Shown piece after piece: positions 16,674-25,007 of a DNA stretch of 35,930 bases (positions are counted from its first letter, which is position 1; every line of letters starts with the position of its first letter). The stretch comes from Streptomyces roseochromogenus subsp. oscitans DS 12.976 (GTDB taxonomy: Bacteria > Actinomycetota > Actinomycetes > Streptomycetales > Streptomycetaceae). The notes beneath the pieces were generated by a model, which worked only from the letters and a program-made list of their open reading frames with translations, made no database searches and was not told the DNA's origin. The stretch is taken from contig NZ_CM002285.1 of assembly GCF_000497445.1 (NCBI RefSeq), forward strand, positions 7,547,479 to 7,583,408, read 5' to 3'. Position numbers and translations under genes: made by a program.

Positions 16674-16855
16674 CGGCGGTGTCCCGGACCGCGTCTCCCG
16701 GCGGATGGTGGGGCTAGCCCCCCATCCCCTAGGGGGTGAGGGTCAGGGTCAACTGGGTGGAAATCCGGATGGGTTGGCGGCCCCGGATTCCGTAGCTTCG
16801 AGATGTGACCGCACGACACGGTCACGGACCCGCTCGAAGACCCACGGAGGCGATC

Positions 16856-17062
16856 ATGTCGGCCCGCACCCACCCCCGGCCCCACCCGGCGACCACGGGC
16901 GGCGTCGAGATCCGGCTGCCCTGGTGGGCTCTCGCCCTGCCCGCACTCGCCTTCATCGCACTGCTCGTGCTGATACTGAACCCGTCGGACGCGCACGCGG
17001 CGAGCGGCGACCCGGCGATCACGCATCTCGTCGAGCGCGCCCAGCAGCTCCTCGCGCGCTGA
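16856..17062 (+). CDS. Small membrane or secreted protein, function unknown
   Basis: 68 residues with GGAGG 5 bases before the ATG. A polar, His/Pro-rich N-terminus (1-18) precedes one hydrophobic helix (LPWWALALPALAFIALLVLIL, about 20-40) and SDAHAASG, which could be a signal-peptidase site. A short amphipathic tail (ITHLVERAQQLLAR) follows. No family recognised. The upstream region 16674-16855 contains a perfect CCCCTAGGGG palindrome (16726-16735) and G-rich direct repeats (AGGGTCAGGGTCA), probably its promoter region. Confidence 0.7.
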   Translation: MSARTHPRPHPATTGGVEIRLPWWALALPALAFIALLVLILNPSDAHAASGDPAITHLVERAQQLLAR

Positions 17063-17140
17063 CCGGGAGCCTCCATGCGCGGTGAAGCCGCATGTCAACT
17101 CCCTGCACCGCATGGACCGATTCATGCGAAGCTGGGCGCC

Positions 17141-17659
17141 ATGAGCGTTGAAGTACCTCGCAAGATCGTCCTCCTCCGGCACGCGAAGGCCGACTGGGGC
17201 CAGGAAGCCGACCACGAGCGGCCCCTCGCCGAGCGCGGCCGTCAGGACGCCCCCGTCGCCGGCCGCAAGCTGGCGGACACCGGGATCGCCTTCGACCTGG
17301 CTCTGTGCTCCACCGCGGTCCGGACCCGGGAGACCTGGAAACTCGCCGTCCAGGAGCTTCCGCAGCGGCCGAGGACCGTCTACGAGGAGCGGGTCTACGA
17401 GGCATCCCTGGGCGAGCTCATCGCCCTGCTCAACGAGACACCGGACGACGTGCGCAACCTCGTCCTGATCGGCCACAACCCGGGCGTCCACGCTCTCGCC
17501 GACGCCCTCGCGGGAGAGGCCGAAGGCGATGTTCTCGCGCGGATGAACCGCAGCGGCTTCCCGACCTCCGCCTACGCGATGCTCACCTTCGAGGGCTCCT
17601 GGAAGTCCGTGGAGCACGGCGTGGGCACGTTGGCCGACTTCTGGGCTCCGCACAGCTGA
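17141..17659 (+). CDS. SixA-type histidine phosphatase
   Basis: 172 residues, histidine phosphatase superfamily branch 1. The catalytic motif is Arg13-His14 in IVLLRHAKADW, with the second Arg in STAVRTRETW, the acidic residue in YEERVYEAS and the second His in LIGHNPGVHAL. E. coli SixA removes phosphate from phosphohistidine; the Streptomyces target is not known. The ATG at 17141 is preferred because the family begins just before RKIVLLRHAKAD; an in-frame ATG at 17075 would add 22 unrelated residues. The Shine-Dalgarno sequence is weak. Confidence 0.88.
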   Translation: MSVEVPRKIVLLRHAKADWGQEADHERPLAERGRQDAPVAGRKLADTGIAFDLALCSTAVRTRETWKLAVQELPQRPRTVYEERVYEASLGELIALLNETPDDVRNLVLIGHNPGVHALADALAGEAEGDVLARMNRSGFPTSAYAMLTFEGSWKSVEHGVGTLADFWAPHS

Positions 17660-17677
17660 CGGATGGCTGACGGAGAG

Positions 17678-17709
17678 GGGCCCGGCGCCATGCGGGCGGT
17701 ACCGGGCCC
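17678..17709. terminator. Hairpin between the convergent sixA-type gene and serB
   Basis: GGGCCCGG (17678-17685) pairs perfectly with CCGGGCCC (17702-17709) around a 16-base loop. It begins 18 bases after the phosphatase stop, in a convergent gap, so it can serve both genes. Confidence 0.65.
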
Positions 17710-17713
17710 TGCC

Positions 17714-17795
17714 GTATCCGGGCGACCGGACCGGTTAGCTGTATCCGGGTGGCCGGACCCGGTCTGCTGTATCCGGGTGACGGATCCGCTCAGCC
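17714..17795. repeat. Three imperfect tandem repeats of about 27-28 bp
   Basis: Units start with GTATCCGGG at 17714, 17741 and 17769 and continue with a variable CGACCGGACC-like segment. The third unit is shorter and runs into the serB stop codon at 17790-17792. Probably replication slippage in a non-coding 3' region. Confidence 0.7.
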
Positions 17796-19013
17796 CTCGT
17801 CGTGCGTGTCGGCCGCCTCGACCTCTTCGCGGGTGATGCCCAGCAGATACAGCACCGTGTCGAGGAAGGGAAAGTTCACCGCCGTGTGCGCCGCCTCGCG
17901 GACCACCGGTTTTGCGTTGAAGGCGACGCCCAGACCGGCCGCGTTCAGCATGTCCAGGTCGTTGGCGCCGTCGCCGATCGCCACCGTCTGCGACAGCGGC
18001 ACCCCGGCCTCCGCGGCGAACCGGCGCAGCAGCCGCGCCTTGCCCGCGCGGTCCACGATCTCACCGGTGACCCGCCCGGTGAGCTTGCCGTCGACGATCT
18101 CCAGCGTGTTGGCCTGCGCGAAGTCCAAGCCCAGCCGTTCCTTCAGATCGTCCGTGACCTGGGTGAAGCCACCCGAGACGACCCCGACCTGGTAACCGAG
18201 ACGTTTCAGCGTGCGGATCAGGGTGCGGGCACCCGGCGTCAGCCGGACCTCGTTGCGCACCTTCTCCACCACCGAGGCGTCCAGCCCCTTCAGCAGCGCC
18301 ACGCGCGCGTGCAGCGACTGCTCGAAGTCCAGCTCCCCGCGCATCGCCGCCGCCGTCACCTCGGCCACCTGGTCCTCGCAGCCGGCGTGCGCCGCGAACA
18401 GCTCGATGACCTCGTCCTGGATCAGGGTCGAGTCCACGTCCATCACCACGAGCCGCTGGGCGCGCCGGTGCAGCCCCGCCGACACCACGGCCACGTCGAC
18501 ACCCAGTGCCGCCGCGTCGGACGCGAGCGCGGTGCGCAGCGGCTCGGTCTCCACACCGGAGACGGCGAACTCCACCGCTGTCACCGGGTACTTGGCGAGC
18601 CGGAAGATACGGTCGATGTTGCCGCCGGTCTTCGCGATCCGGGCAGCGATGGCGGCCGTCGACTCGGCGGTCAGCGGATGGCCGAGGACGGTCACCAGCG
18701 AACGCCCGAGGCCGCGCGGCCGGTTGTCGCCGTGCCCCGAGATGATCTCCGCCTGCATCTTCATCGACTCGGCCCAGCTGTGCACGGTGGCCCGCAGATC
18801 GCCCTCCAGGCCGGCCGGCGGCTGGGTCACCAGCACGCACAGCACCAGACGGCCCCGGGTGACGACCTGCTCGATGTCGACCACATCGACGAGGTACGCG
18901 GCGAGGGTGTCGAAGAGGCCCGCCGTGATGCCCGGCCGGTCCTTGCCGAAGATCTTGACGAGGAGAGTGGGGACCTCGGGGGTCTGTGAAGCAGAGGTCT
19001 GCGAAGCGCTCAT
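17790..19013 (-). CDS. serB: Phosphoserine phosphatase SerB (ACT-ACT-HAD)
   Basis: 407 residues. Dephosphorylates 3-phosphoserine, the last step of serine synthesis. Two ACT-like regulatory domains (about 15-90 and 103-175) precede the HAD domain (about 187-390). The HAD motifs are Asp192 and Asp194 in MDVDSTLIQDE, SGGF (280-283) and GDGANDLDM (347-355). This is the long SerB2 layout, where the ACT domains usually bind serine. The ATG at 19013 starts MSASQTSASQ with a weak GGTGG upstream. It lies downstream of the streptophobe pseudogene and has its own gap. Confidence 0.95.
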   Translation of the reverse strand: MSASQTSASQTPEVPTLLVKIFGKDRPGITAGLFDTLAAYLVDVVDIEQVVTRGRLVLCVLVTQPPAGLEGDLRATVHSWAESMKMQAEIISGHGDNRPRGLGRSLVTVLGHPLTAESTAAIAARIAKTGGNIDRIFRLAKYPVTAVEFAVSGVETEPLRTALASDAAALGVDVAVVSAGLHRRAQRLVVMDVDSTLIQDEVIELFAAHAGCEDQVAEVTAAAMRGELDFEQSLHARVALLKGLDASVVEKVRNEVRLTPGARTLIRTLKRLGYQVGVVSGGFTQVTDDLKERLGLDFAQANTLEIVDGKLTGRVTGEIVDRAGKARLLRRFAAEAGVPLSQTVAIGDGANDLDMLNAAGLGVAFNAKPVVREAAHTAVNFPFLDTVLYLLGITREEVEAADTHDEG

Positions 19014-19098
19014 GGTGTCACCACCGTATCCGGCACCCAGTGCCGTCCGCCGCCGAGGTCCGCCTGACGGACACGGAACAATGGATGTCGCGCCGGTG

Positions 19099-21137
19099 TC
19101 AGGGATCTTGCCACTGGGAGACACCCCGCGCCCGACACACAGCGGCCCCGGCTCCACCTCGACTGTGCCACGAGAAGCCCTGACGGGCAGGGGCAGGGGC
19201 AGGTGTGGGGTGGCGCCGGCCGCTGCGCGGGGTTCGAGGGGTGCGGCGGGGTGCTTTGTGGGTATGCGACGGCGTCGGCCACGTCTCCGACTCGTTGTGC
19301 GAGTCGTCGTGCAAGTCGTTGTGCGGTCCCGGCGGAGTCACTCGTGGCGCTTCTGCTTCCCCCGGTGGTCCAGGGGGCGGCGGAGGAGGGAGCGGTGGGG
19401 GAGCGGTGTCGAGCGGCCGGGTGACGGTCGGGGCGCCGCACCTCTCGTCCCTGGCGGTCGGCGGCTCATCGTCCGGCGGTTCCTCGCGCAGGTCCTTCGG
19501 CGCCTGGAGGTCCTCCAGGATCCGGTGACAGGGATTCGCGTCCGGGTTCGGCGGCCGGTACGGCGTACTCGGCACGTACGGCCCGAGTCCGCCCCGTGTC
19601 CAGGGCGCCCGGCGTTCCCGACCCCGGGGCCGGTGGGGCTCCCGACCGCGGGGCCGCTGCAGGGGGAGGACCCCGCCCCGCCCCCGTACTCCGAGCCCCC
19701 GCCCTCGCCCATGCAGGCGTCCTGGCGATGTCCGAGCACCTCCTCATCGCCCCCGGCCTGCCCCTCCTGCCCGCCCCGCCCCCGCAGCCCGCGGCTCCCA
19801 CACCACCCGCGCCCCGCCGCCCCGCTCGCCCATGCGGCCACTGCACCGAACGCCCCCGCACCACGCCCCACGCCGCGCCGATCAGCAGGGACGTACCGAG
19901 ACGGCCGTGCAGTTCGAGGCCCGAGCCGAAAGCGTCGAAGCCCAGCACGGGCAAGGAGGCGGTCACGGACACGTCCGTCAGGTGGGCGGGCAGGGGCAGG
20001 GCGACCGCGGTGGCGACGCCGAGGCGCACTGTGCACCGAGGGGCCGGCCCGAGGGCGCTGTCCGGCGGTCGTAGTCCGAGGGCACGATCGGACGGCCGAG
20101 GTCCGAACGCGCTGTCCGGCGGCCCAAGTCCAAGGACACGGTCGGACGGCCGTAGCCCGACGGCGTCATCCGCCAGTCGTACCACCGGCGTGCACACGAC
20201 CCTCAGGACGCCGGTCAGCAGCATGGCCGACGCCGCCGCCACGGCCCGTAGCCACGCCCGGCCGTCCAGCTCGGCCAGTCGGCTCAGCGTCACCGGAGGC
20301 CGGTCGGAGCGTGCGCCGAGGGACTGGTCCAGTGGGTGGGGGAGGAACCGGGTGAGGGCGCCGGTGGCGTGGCCGTTCCAGGCGACGAACAGGCCGAGCG
20401 GGAGGCCGGGCCAGATGCCGATCGGCGTGCCGGGCAGGGCCGCGCCGGCGATCCGCCCGGACAGTCGTCGCCGATCGCGGTGTACGCCGCCGCCGCGAGC
20501 CCCGCTGCCACGGCCACCAGCAGCACGGTGACGAGCCGAGACCGCCGGCCGTGTCACCCGGTGCACGGCGGACCAGCCGGGCGGAAGGGAAGCGCGGCGG
20601 GAGGCGAGCCGGGCGATCAGCAGGACACCGGCACCCCAGCCCGCGCCGCTGAGGAGCGTGGCCTCGGTGTCCACGGTGAAGCCGACCGCGGCCTTGGGAT
20701 GGACGAGACTGCCGATCCGGTCCGGCAGCGGTCTGCCCATGCCGCCGAGGCCGGGGATGTCCACTGCGCCGTCTCCCTCGCCGCCCGCGCCCGGCAGCGC
20801 CGCGAAGAGCACGACCACCGCGCCCGCGCGGGCGAGGAGTTCGGCCGGGGAGACGACAACTCCGGCTGGGCGCAGGGATCGTTAGGGGGAGTCACGACAA
20901 CACGAGGGCACAGACCAGGCTCACCCCGAGTGGCGTGATTTCGATGGTGGTGTGAAGGCTGGTGCCTTTCAGGCCGAAGGCGGACACAGTGCCCGACGGT
21001 GTGACCGAACCACCCACCCCGAGTGCCACAACTGCGGCCCCCGGTCCGCTTTCATCGCAGGCCCCCGATCCGCGGCGCGACACCGCGGCCCCGGCTGTCC
21101 CCCTCGCCGGGATTACCACTCTCCGGCCCGGTTTCAA
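19099..21137 (-). pseudogene. Degenerate 'streptophobe' family membrane protein
   Basis: Pieces of one protein occur in order on the minus strand in different frames. They are GVGGSVTPSGTVSAFGLKG and ITPLGVSLVCALVLS, then a TGA (21137-20892); after a frameshift, PAELLARAGAVVVLFAALPG, GFTVDTEATLLSGAGWGAGV and WSAVHRVTRPAVSA; from about 20535, VTVLLVAVAAGLAAAAYTAIGDD in another frame; from about 20455 back to AGAALPGTPIGIWPGLPLGLFVAWNG, RLAELDGRAWL and ASLPVLGFDAFGSGLELHG. After about 19880 the frame changes again, and again to YRPPNPDANPC and CGAPTVTRPLDTAPPP. This order fits the Streptomyces streptophobe family as I know it. At least four frame changes and a stop make it a pseudogene, unless the sequence has errors. 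It fills most of the 2.2-kb gene-free stretch 19014-21282. Confidence 0.75.
20051..20158 (-). repeat. Four tandem 27-bp units inside the pseudogene
   Basis: Read on the minus strand, four 27-base units encode GLRPSDRVL, GLGPPDSAF, GPRPSDRAL and GLRPPDSAL. Units alternate in type (PSDR, PPDS), giving a 54-bp higher order. The array interrupts the membrane protein between VRLADDAV and the CTVRLGVATAVALPLP segment, where I would expect a short loop. Confidence 0.75.
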
Positions 21138-21220
21138 CCCCCGTCCATGGGTGAGTTGGAGCGCGTGAGGGCGCTCGTGACAAGGCCCGGCTTTCGGTCA
21201 GAGGGCGGAGCCTGAAATAG

Positions 21221-21249
21221 TTCCCCACGATGTTCGACATCCCTAGACT
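21221..21249 (+). promoter_or_regulatory. Candidate promoter of the FHA-ABC transporter
   Basis: TAGACT at 21244-21249 fits the Streptomyces -10 consensus TAGRRT. The hexamer 17 bases upstream is TTCCCC (21221-21226), a poor -35. The start codon is 33 bases downstream of the -10, with GGGGGA before it. Confidence 0.45.
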
Positions 21250-21282
21250 CCCTGTGATGGGGGTAACTCGGGGGACAACTCA

Positions 21283-23895
21283 GTGGGGCATGGAGTGCCG
21301 GAACTCGTACTGGAATCAAACGGACAGACCTGGACGCTAGACCCGTCCAGGCCCTACACCCTCGGGCGCGATCCGCAGGGTGACATCGTCTTCGACGACG
21401 CCAGGGTGTCCTGGCGGCACGCCACGGTCAGCTTCAACGGCCGTAGTTGGGTCATCGAGGACCACGGCAGCACCAACGGCACGTTCGTGCAGGGGCGGCG
21501 GATCCAGCAGGTGGAGATCGGGCCGGGCGCGTCGCTGCACCTCGGCAACGCGACCGACGGACCGCGGCTGAACCTGTCCGGAGCCGCGGTGGGCCAGCAG
21601 GGGCCGGCGCCGTACGCCGCGCAGGGCGCCGGCGCACCGGGCTGGGCCCAGCAGGCCGCTGCGGCCCAGTCGCAGGCACCGGCCTCCCAGCAGGCCGTAC
21701 CGCAGCAAGCCGTACCGCACCAGGCGCCGGCGCGGCCGCAGGCCCCGCAGCCGGACTGGGAGCAGCAGGCGGCGCCCGCGTTTCCGCACCAGCAGTCGGC
21801 TCCCGCCGATCAGTACGCACAGAAGGCACCCGGTGGTGGCGCGGGGGCGCCGCCGGTCCACGGCGACCGCAGCCCGACCACGTTCCACCAGTTCGCCGTC
21901 GGCCGGGTGATGCGCATCGGCCGTGCCCTGGAGAACGAGCTGGTCGTCTCCGACCTGCAGGTCTCCCGCCACCACGCCGAGTTCCACGCCACGCCCGACG
22001 GCCGTCTGGAGATCCGCGACCTCGGCTCGCACAACGGCACCTACGTCAACGGCCAGCCGATCCCCAAGGGCGGCTCGGTGCAGCTGGGCCCGGCCGACAT
22101 CGTCGGCGTCGGCCACTCCACCTTCCGTATCGTCGGCGACCGGCTCGAGGAGTTCGTCGACACCGGTGAGGTCTCCTTCTCCGCGCGCCATCTGACCGTC
22201 ACGGTCGACGGCGGCAAGCAGATCCTGAAGGACGTCTCCTTCGGCGTCCCGGAGAAGTCCCTGATCGCGGTCATCGGCCCGTCCGGTTCCGGCAAGTCGA
22301 CCCTGCTCAAGGCGCTCACCGGCTACCGGCCCGCCAACCAGGGCGAGGTTCTGTACGACAACAGGAACCTGTACAAGCAGTTCGCGGAGCTGCGCCAGCG
22401 CATCGGTCTGGTCCCGCAGGACGACATCCTGCACAAGGAGCTGACCGTCAAGAAGGCCCTGAAGTACGCGGCCAAGCTGCGCTTCCCCGCCGACACCACG
22501 GCGCAGGAGCGCGAGGCCCGTATCGACGAGGTGCTGCGCGAGCTCAAGCTGGACATCCACAAGGAGAAGAAGGTCACCTCCCTCTCCGGCGGCCAGCGCA
22601 AGCGTGTCTCGGTGGCCCTGGAGCTGCTCACCAAGCCGTCGCTGATCTTCCTGGACGAGCCCACGTCCGGTCTCGACCCGGGCATGGACCGCGATGTCAT
22701 GCAGCTGTTGCGCGGCCTCGCCGACGACGGCCGTACCGTCCTCGTGGTCACCCACTCGGTGGCCGAGCTGGCCCTGTGCGACAAGCTGCTGGTGATGGCG
22801 CCGGGCGGCGCGGTGGCCTACTTCGGCCCGCCGGAGGAGGCGCTGAACTTCTTCGGCTACGACAGCTGGGCCGATGTCTTCTCGGCCTTCGAGAACTACC
22901 GCGACTACGACTGGGCGGGCCGCTGGAAGGGCTCGCAGCACTACCAGATGTACGCTGCGGACTTTGACTCGGTCGCTCCGCAGCCGGTCCACCACATGCC
23001 TCCGCCGCAGGCCATCAGGCCGCCGAAGCCGCAGGCCTGGGGCTCGCAGCTGCTGACCCTGATCCGGCGCTATGTGTCGGTCATCGCCTCCGACCGGGGC
23101 TTCCTGCTGCTGTCGGTGGTCCTGCCGGCGGTCCTCGGCGCGGTCAGCCTGCCGATCCAGCACAACCGCGGCCTGAAGGTCAACGCGGCGATCAACCCGC
23201 AGACCGGCCTGCACATCCCGAACGGCACGGCCACCACGGTGCTGCTGATCCTCGCGGTCGGCGCGTGCTTCGCGGGCGCCGCGAACTCCGTGCGTGAGCT
23301 GATCAAGGAACGGGTGATCTACGAGCGGGAGCGGGCGACCGGCCTTTCCCGGTCGGCGTACCTGATGTCCAAGGTGGTCGTGCTCGGCGCCGTCACCCTG
23401 CTGCAGGGGCTGCTGGTCGGCCTGATCGGCTTCTCCAGCCGTGACATCCCCGACCAGGGAGTCGTGCTCGGCGCCTCCACCCTCCTGGAGCTGTGCCTGC
23501 CGATCATGGCCCTCGGCTTCACCTCGATGATGGTGGGCCTGGTGATCTCCTCGCTGGTGAAGACCGCCGAGAAGACCATGCCGCTGCTGGTGATGTTCGC
23601 GATCATCCAGGTCGTCTTCACCGGCTGCCTCTTCACCCTGCACGGCACGCTCGGTGTGAACGAGGTCTCGTACCTGATGCCGTCGCGCTGGGGCGTGGCC
23701 GCCGCCGGCACCACGCTGGACTTCAACAACATCGCCCCGAACACCGACGACCCGGGCAGCACCGACCCGCTGTGGAACCACACGGGCGGCGCCTGGACCA
23801 TGGACATGATCATCCTGATCCTGCTCGGTGCGGTCTGCGGCTTCTTCGTGGCCCGCTTCCTGCGCCGGCACGAGCCGGAGGTCATGCGCAAGTAA
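21283..23895 (+). CDS. Double-FHA ABC transporter (ABCG-like)
   Basis: 870 residues. FHA domain 1 (about 5-95; WRHATVSF, STNGTFVQG), a Gln/Ala/Pro-rich linker (about 100-190), FHA domain 2 (about 203-285; SRHHAEF, SHNGTYVNG), then an ABC ATPase (about 300-540) with Walker A GPSGSGKST (332-340), signature LSGGQRKRV (434-442), Walker B LIFLDEP (454-460) and the switch His in VVTHS. An ABC2-type membrane domain with about six helices (600-865) ends the protein. The layout matches mycobacterial Rv1747, an exporter controlled by Ser/Thr kinase phosphorylation through its FHA domains. The cargo is unknown, and no kinase gene is nearby. The GTG at 21283 has GGGGGA upstream; another GTG at 21295 is possible. 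Confidence 0.93.
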   Translation: MGHGVPELVLESNGQTWTLDPSRPYTLGRDPQGDIVFDDARVSWRHATVSFNGRSWVIEDHGSTNGTFVQGRRIQQVEIGPGASLHLGNATDGPRLNLSGAAVGQQGPAPYAAQGAGAPGWAQQAAAAQSQAPASQQAVPQQAVPHQAPARPQAPQPDWEQQAAPAFPHQQSAPADQYAQKAPGGGAGAPPVHGDRSPTTFHQFAVGRVMRIGRALENELVVSDLQVSRHHAEFHATPDGRLEIRDLGSHNGTYVNGQPIPKGGSVQLGPADIVGVGHSTFRIVGDRLEEFVDTGEVSFSARHLTVTVDGGKQILKDVSFGVPEKSLIAVIGPSGSGKSTLLKALTGYRPANQGEVLYDNRNLYKQFAELRQRIGLVPQDDILHKELTVKKALKYAAKLRFPADTTAQEREARIDEVLRELKLDIHKEKKVTSLSGGQRKRVSVALELLTKPSLIFLDEPTSGLDPGMDRDVMQLLRGLADDGRTVLVVTHSVAELALCDKLLVMAPGGAVAYFGPPEEALNFFGYDSWADVFSAFENYRDYDWAGRWKGSQHYQMYAADFDSVAPQPVHHMPPPQAIRPPKPQAWGSQLLTLIRRYVSVIASDRGFLLLSVVLPAVLGAVSLPIQHNRGLKVNAAINPQTGLHIPNGTATTVLLILAVGACFAGAANSVRELIKERVIYERERATGLSRSAYLMSKVVVLGAVTLLQGLLVGLIGFSSRDIPDQGVVLGASTLLELCLPIMALGFTSMMVGLVISSLVKTAEKTMPLLVMFAIIQVVFTGCLFTLHGTLGVNEVSYLMPSRWGVAAAGTTLDFNNIAPNTDDPGSTDPLWNHTGGAWTMDMIILILLGAVCGFFVARFLRRHEPEVMRK

Positions 23896-23920
23896 CCGCT
23901 GCGCACGCTCCGCAATGCCG

Positions 23921-23953
23921 AAGGGCGGCACCCCGCAACGGGGTGCCGCCCTT
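23921..23953. terminator. Strong bidirectional terminator
   Basis: AAGGGCGGCACCCCG (23921-23935) and its perfect 15-bp complement (23939-23953) flank a 3-base loop, between the convergent FHA-ABC and transglycosylase genes. Confidence 0.9.
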
Positions 23954-23981
23954 CCGCGTACGTCAGAGGTCCGCGCCGACC

Positions 23982-24710
23982 TCAGTACGCGCTGTTGACG
24001 TTGTCCATCGAGCCGTACCGGTGAGCCGCGTAGTTGGCGGCGGCGGTGATGTTGGCGACCGGGTCGTAGATGTTCCACGACGTGCCGGACACGTGGTACG
24101 TGTTGAAGGTCGGCTGGATGACCTGGAGCAGACCCTTGGACGGGACGCCGTTGATGGCGTTGATGTCCCAGTTGTTGATGGCCATCGGGTTGCCCGAGGA
24201 CTCCCGCATGATGTTGCGGTGCAGGCCGCTGTAGGAGCCCGGGATGTTGTGCTGCTTCATGATGTCCAGCGCCTGCCGGATCCAGCCGTCGAGGTTGTTC
24301 GCGTACGTCTTCGCGGCGACGGGCTGCATGTCGAGACGCTCGGTGGAACGGCTCGCGGTCTGCTGGGCGGCGCGCTCCTGCGCGGCCTTCTTGGCCGCGG
24401 CGGCGGCGTCGGCGGCCTTCTTCGAGGCGGCGGCCTCGTCGGCGGCCTTCTTCTGCGCGGCGAACGTGTCGAGCTTGACCGACTCGGTGGCGAGCTGGTC
24501 GGTGACCGTGCCCTTGACGTTCTTCAGCTGCGGGCCGGCGGCGACCTTGGCGTCGGCGGCCGGGGCGCCGTTGATGACGGTGCTCGTGTTGCCGGGGACG
24601 GCCGAGAGGGCCACGGCGGCCGCGCCGAGAGCGGCGACACCGGCGATGGCGATCTTGCCCTGCTTGGTCAGGGCGCGACTATGAGCTCGGTTGAGAACGT
24701 TCTTGGGCAT
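23982..24710 (-). CDS. Secreted lytic transglycosylase (SLT/lysozyme-like)
   Basis: 242 residues. A twin-Lys/Arg N-terminus and hydrophobic stretch (KIAIAGVAALGAAAVALSA, about 19-37) export the protein. A Lys/Ala-rich helical, coiled-coil-like region (about 75-120; QKKAADEAAASKKAADAAA) precedes the C-terminal SLT-like domain (about 135-242). The catalytic Glu is Glu170 in IMRESSGNP, followed by GLLQVIQPTFNTYH and DPVANITAAANYAAHRYG, as in lysozyme-like transglycosylases. It should cleave peptidoglycan outside the cell. The ATG at 24710 has GAGAGG 10 bases upstream, inside a leader hairpin. It probably acts in cell-wall remodelling during growth or germination, judged from the family. Confidence 0.9.
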   Translation of the reverse strand: MPKNVLNRAHSRALTKQGKIAIAGVAALGAAAVALSAVPGNTSTVINGAPAADAKVAAGPQLKNVKGTVTDQLATESVKLDTFAAQKKAADEAAASKKAADAAAAAKKAAQERAAQQTASRSTERLDMQPVAAKTYANNLDGWIRQALDIMKQHNIPGSYSGLHRNIMRESSGNPMAINNWDINAINGVPSKGLLQVIQPTFNTYHVSGTSWNIYDPVANITAAANYAAHRYGSMDNVNSAY

Positions 24711-24823
24711 GGCTGATGGACCTCTCGTAGCGCGGAGGTCGCTCCTGCGTCCGCCGGGGGAATCGGTTCCTCCCGCACGAACACCGGGGTCCGATGACCC
24801 GCGGTGCTGAGCGACGGGAGCAA
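24711..24823 (-). promoter_or_regulatory. Structured 5' leader of the transglycosylase gene
   Basis: About 110 transcribed bases. Near its 5' end, CACCG-C-GGGTC-ATCG-GACCC-CGGTG (24806-24782) forms a 10-bp stem with one bulge. Near its 3' end, GACCTC (24740-24735) pairs with GAGGTC (24724-24719), which overlaps the ribosome binding site GAGAGG. Streptomyces wall-hydrolase genes often carry c-di-AMP (ydaO-type) riboswitches. Some ydaO-like words appear here (GGGAGGAACC, CGACCUC), but I cannot align the conserved core, so the class is left open. Confidence 0.45.
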
Positions 24824-24852
24824 TTCTTAGCGGCCGCAAAATGCCCAGGCAA
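24824..24852 (-). promoter_or_regulatory. Candidate promoter of the transglycosylase gene
   Basis: On the minus strand, TTGCCT (24852-24847), 17 bases, then TAAGAA (24829-24824). It would start RNA about 105 bases before the ATG. Confidence 0.5.
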
Positions 24853-24889
24853 AGGTGTGACCTACGATCCCCGGTAGTGGATCAGGGAA

Positions 24890-24925
24890 GGGCAAAACGG
24901 GACAGACTGGACCGTCTGCCCCGTT
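24890..24925 (-). terminator. Intrinsic terminator after queA
   Basis: On the minus strand, AACGGG and CAGAC arms pair with GTCTG and CCCGTT (24896-24925; one internal C/A mismatch), followed directly by a T-run (TTTTGCCC). It lies about 80 bases after the queA-type stop at 25008, and between it and the divergent-facing transglycosylase promoter. Confidence 0.75.
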
Positions 24926-25007
24926 CATAAAGGACGGTTTATCTCCTATGACCCTTCGTACGTGATGTGGACCCTATGTGCGGGCTCACATCGAAGGCGT
25001 AACAGTT

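Noticed and set aside
24711..24823. A firm call of a c-di-AMP (ydaO) riboswitch
   Set aside because: Only short words match. The conserved GGGGUGAAU and CAGCUAACCUCG-type core could not be placed, so it is reported only as a structured leader.
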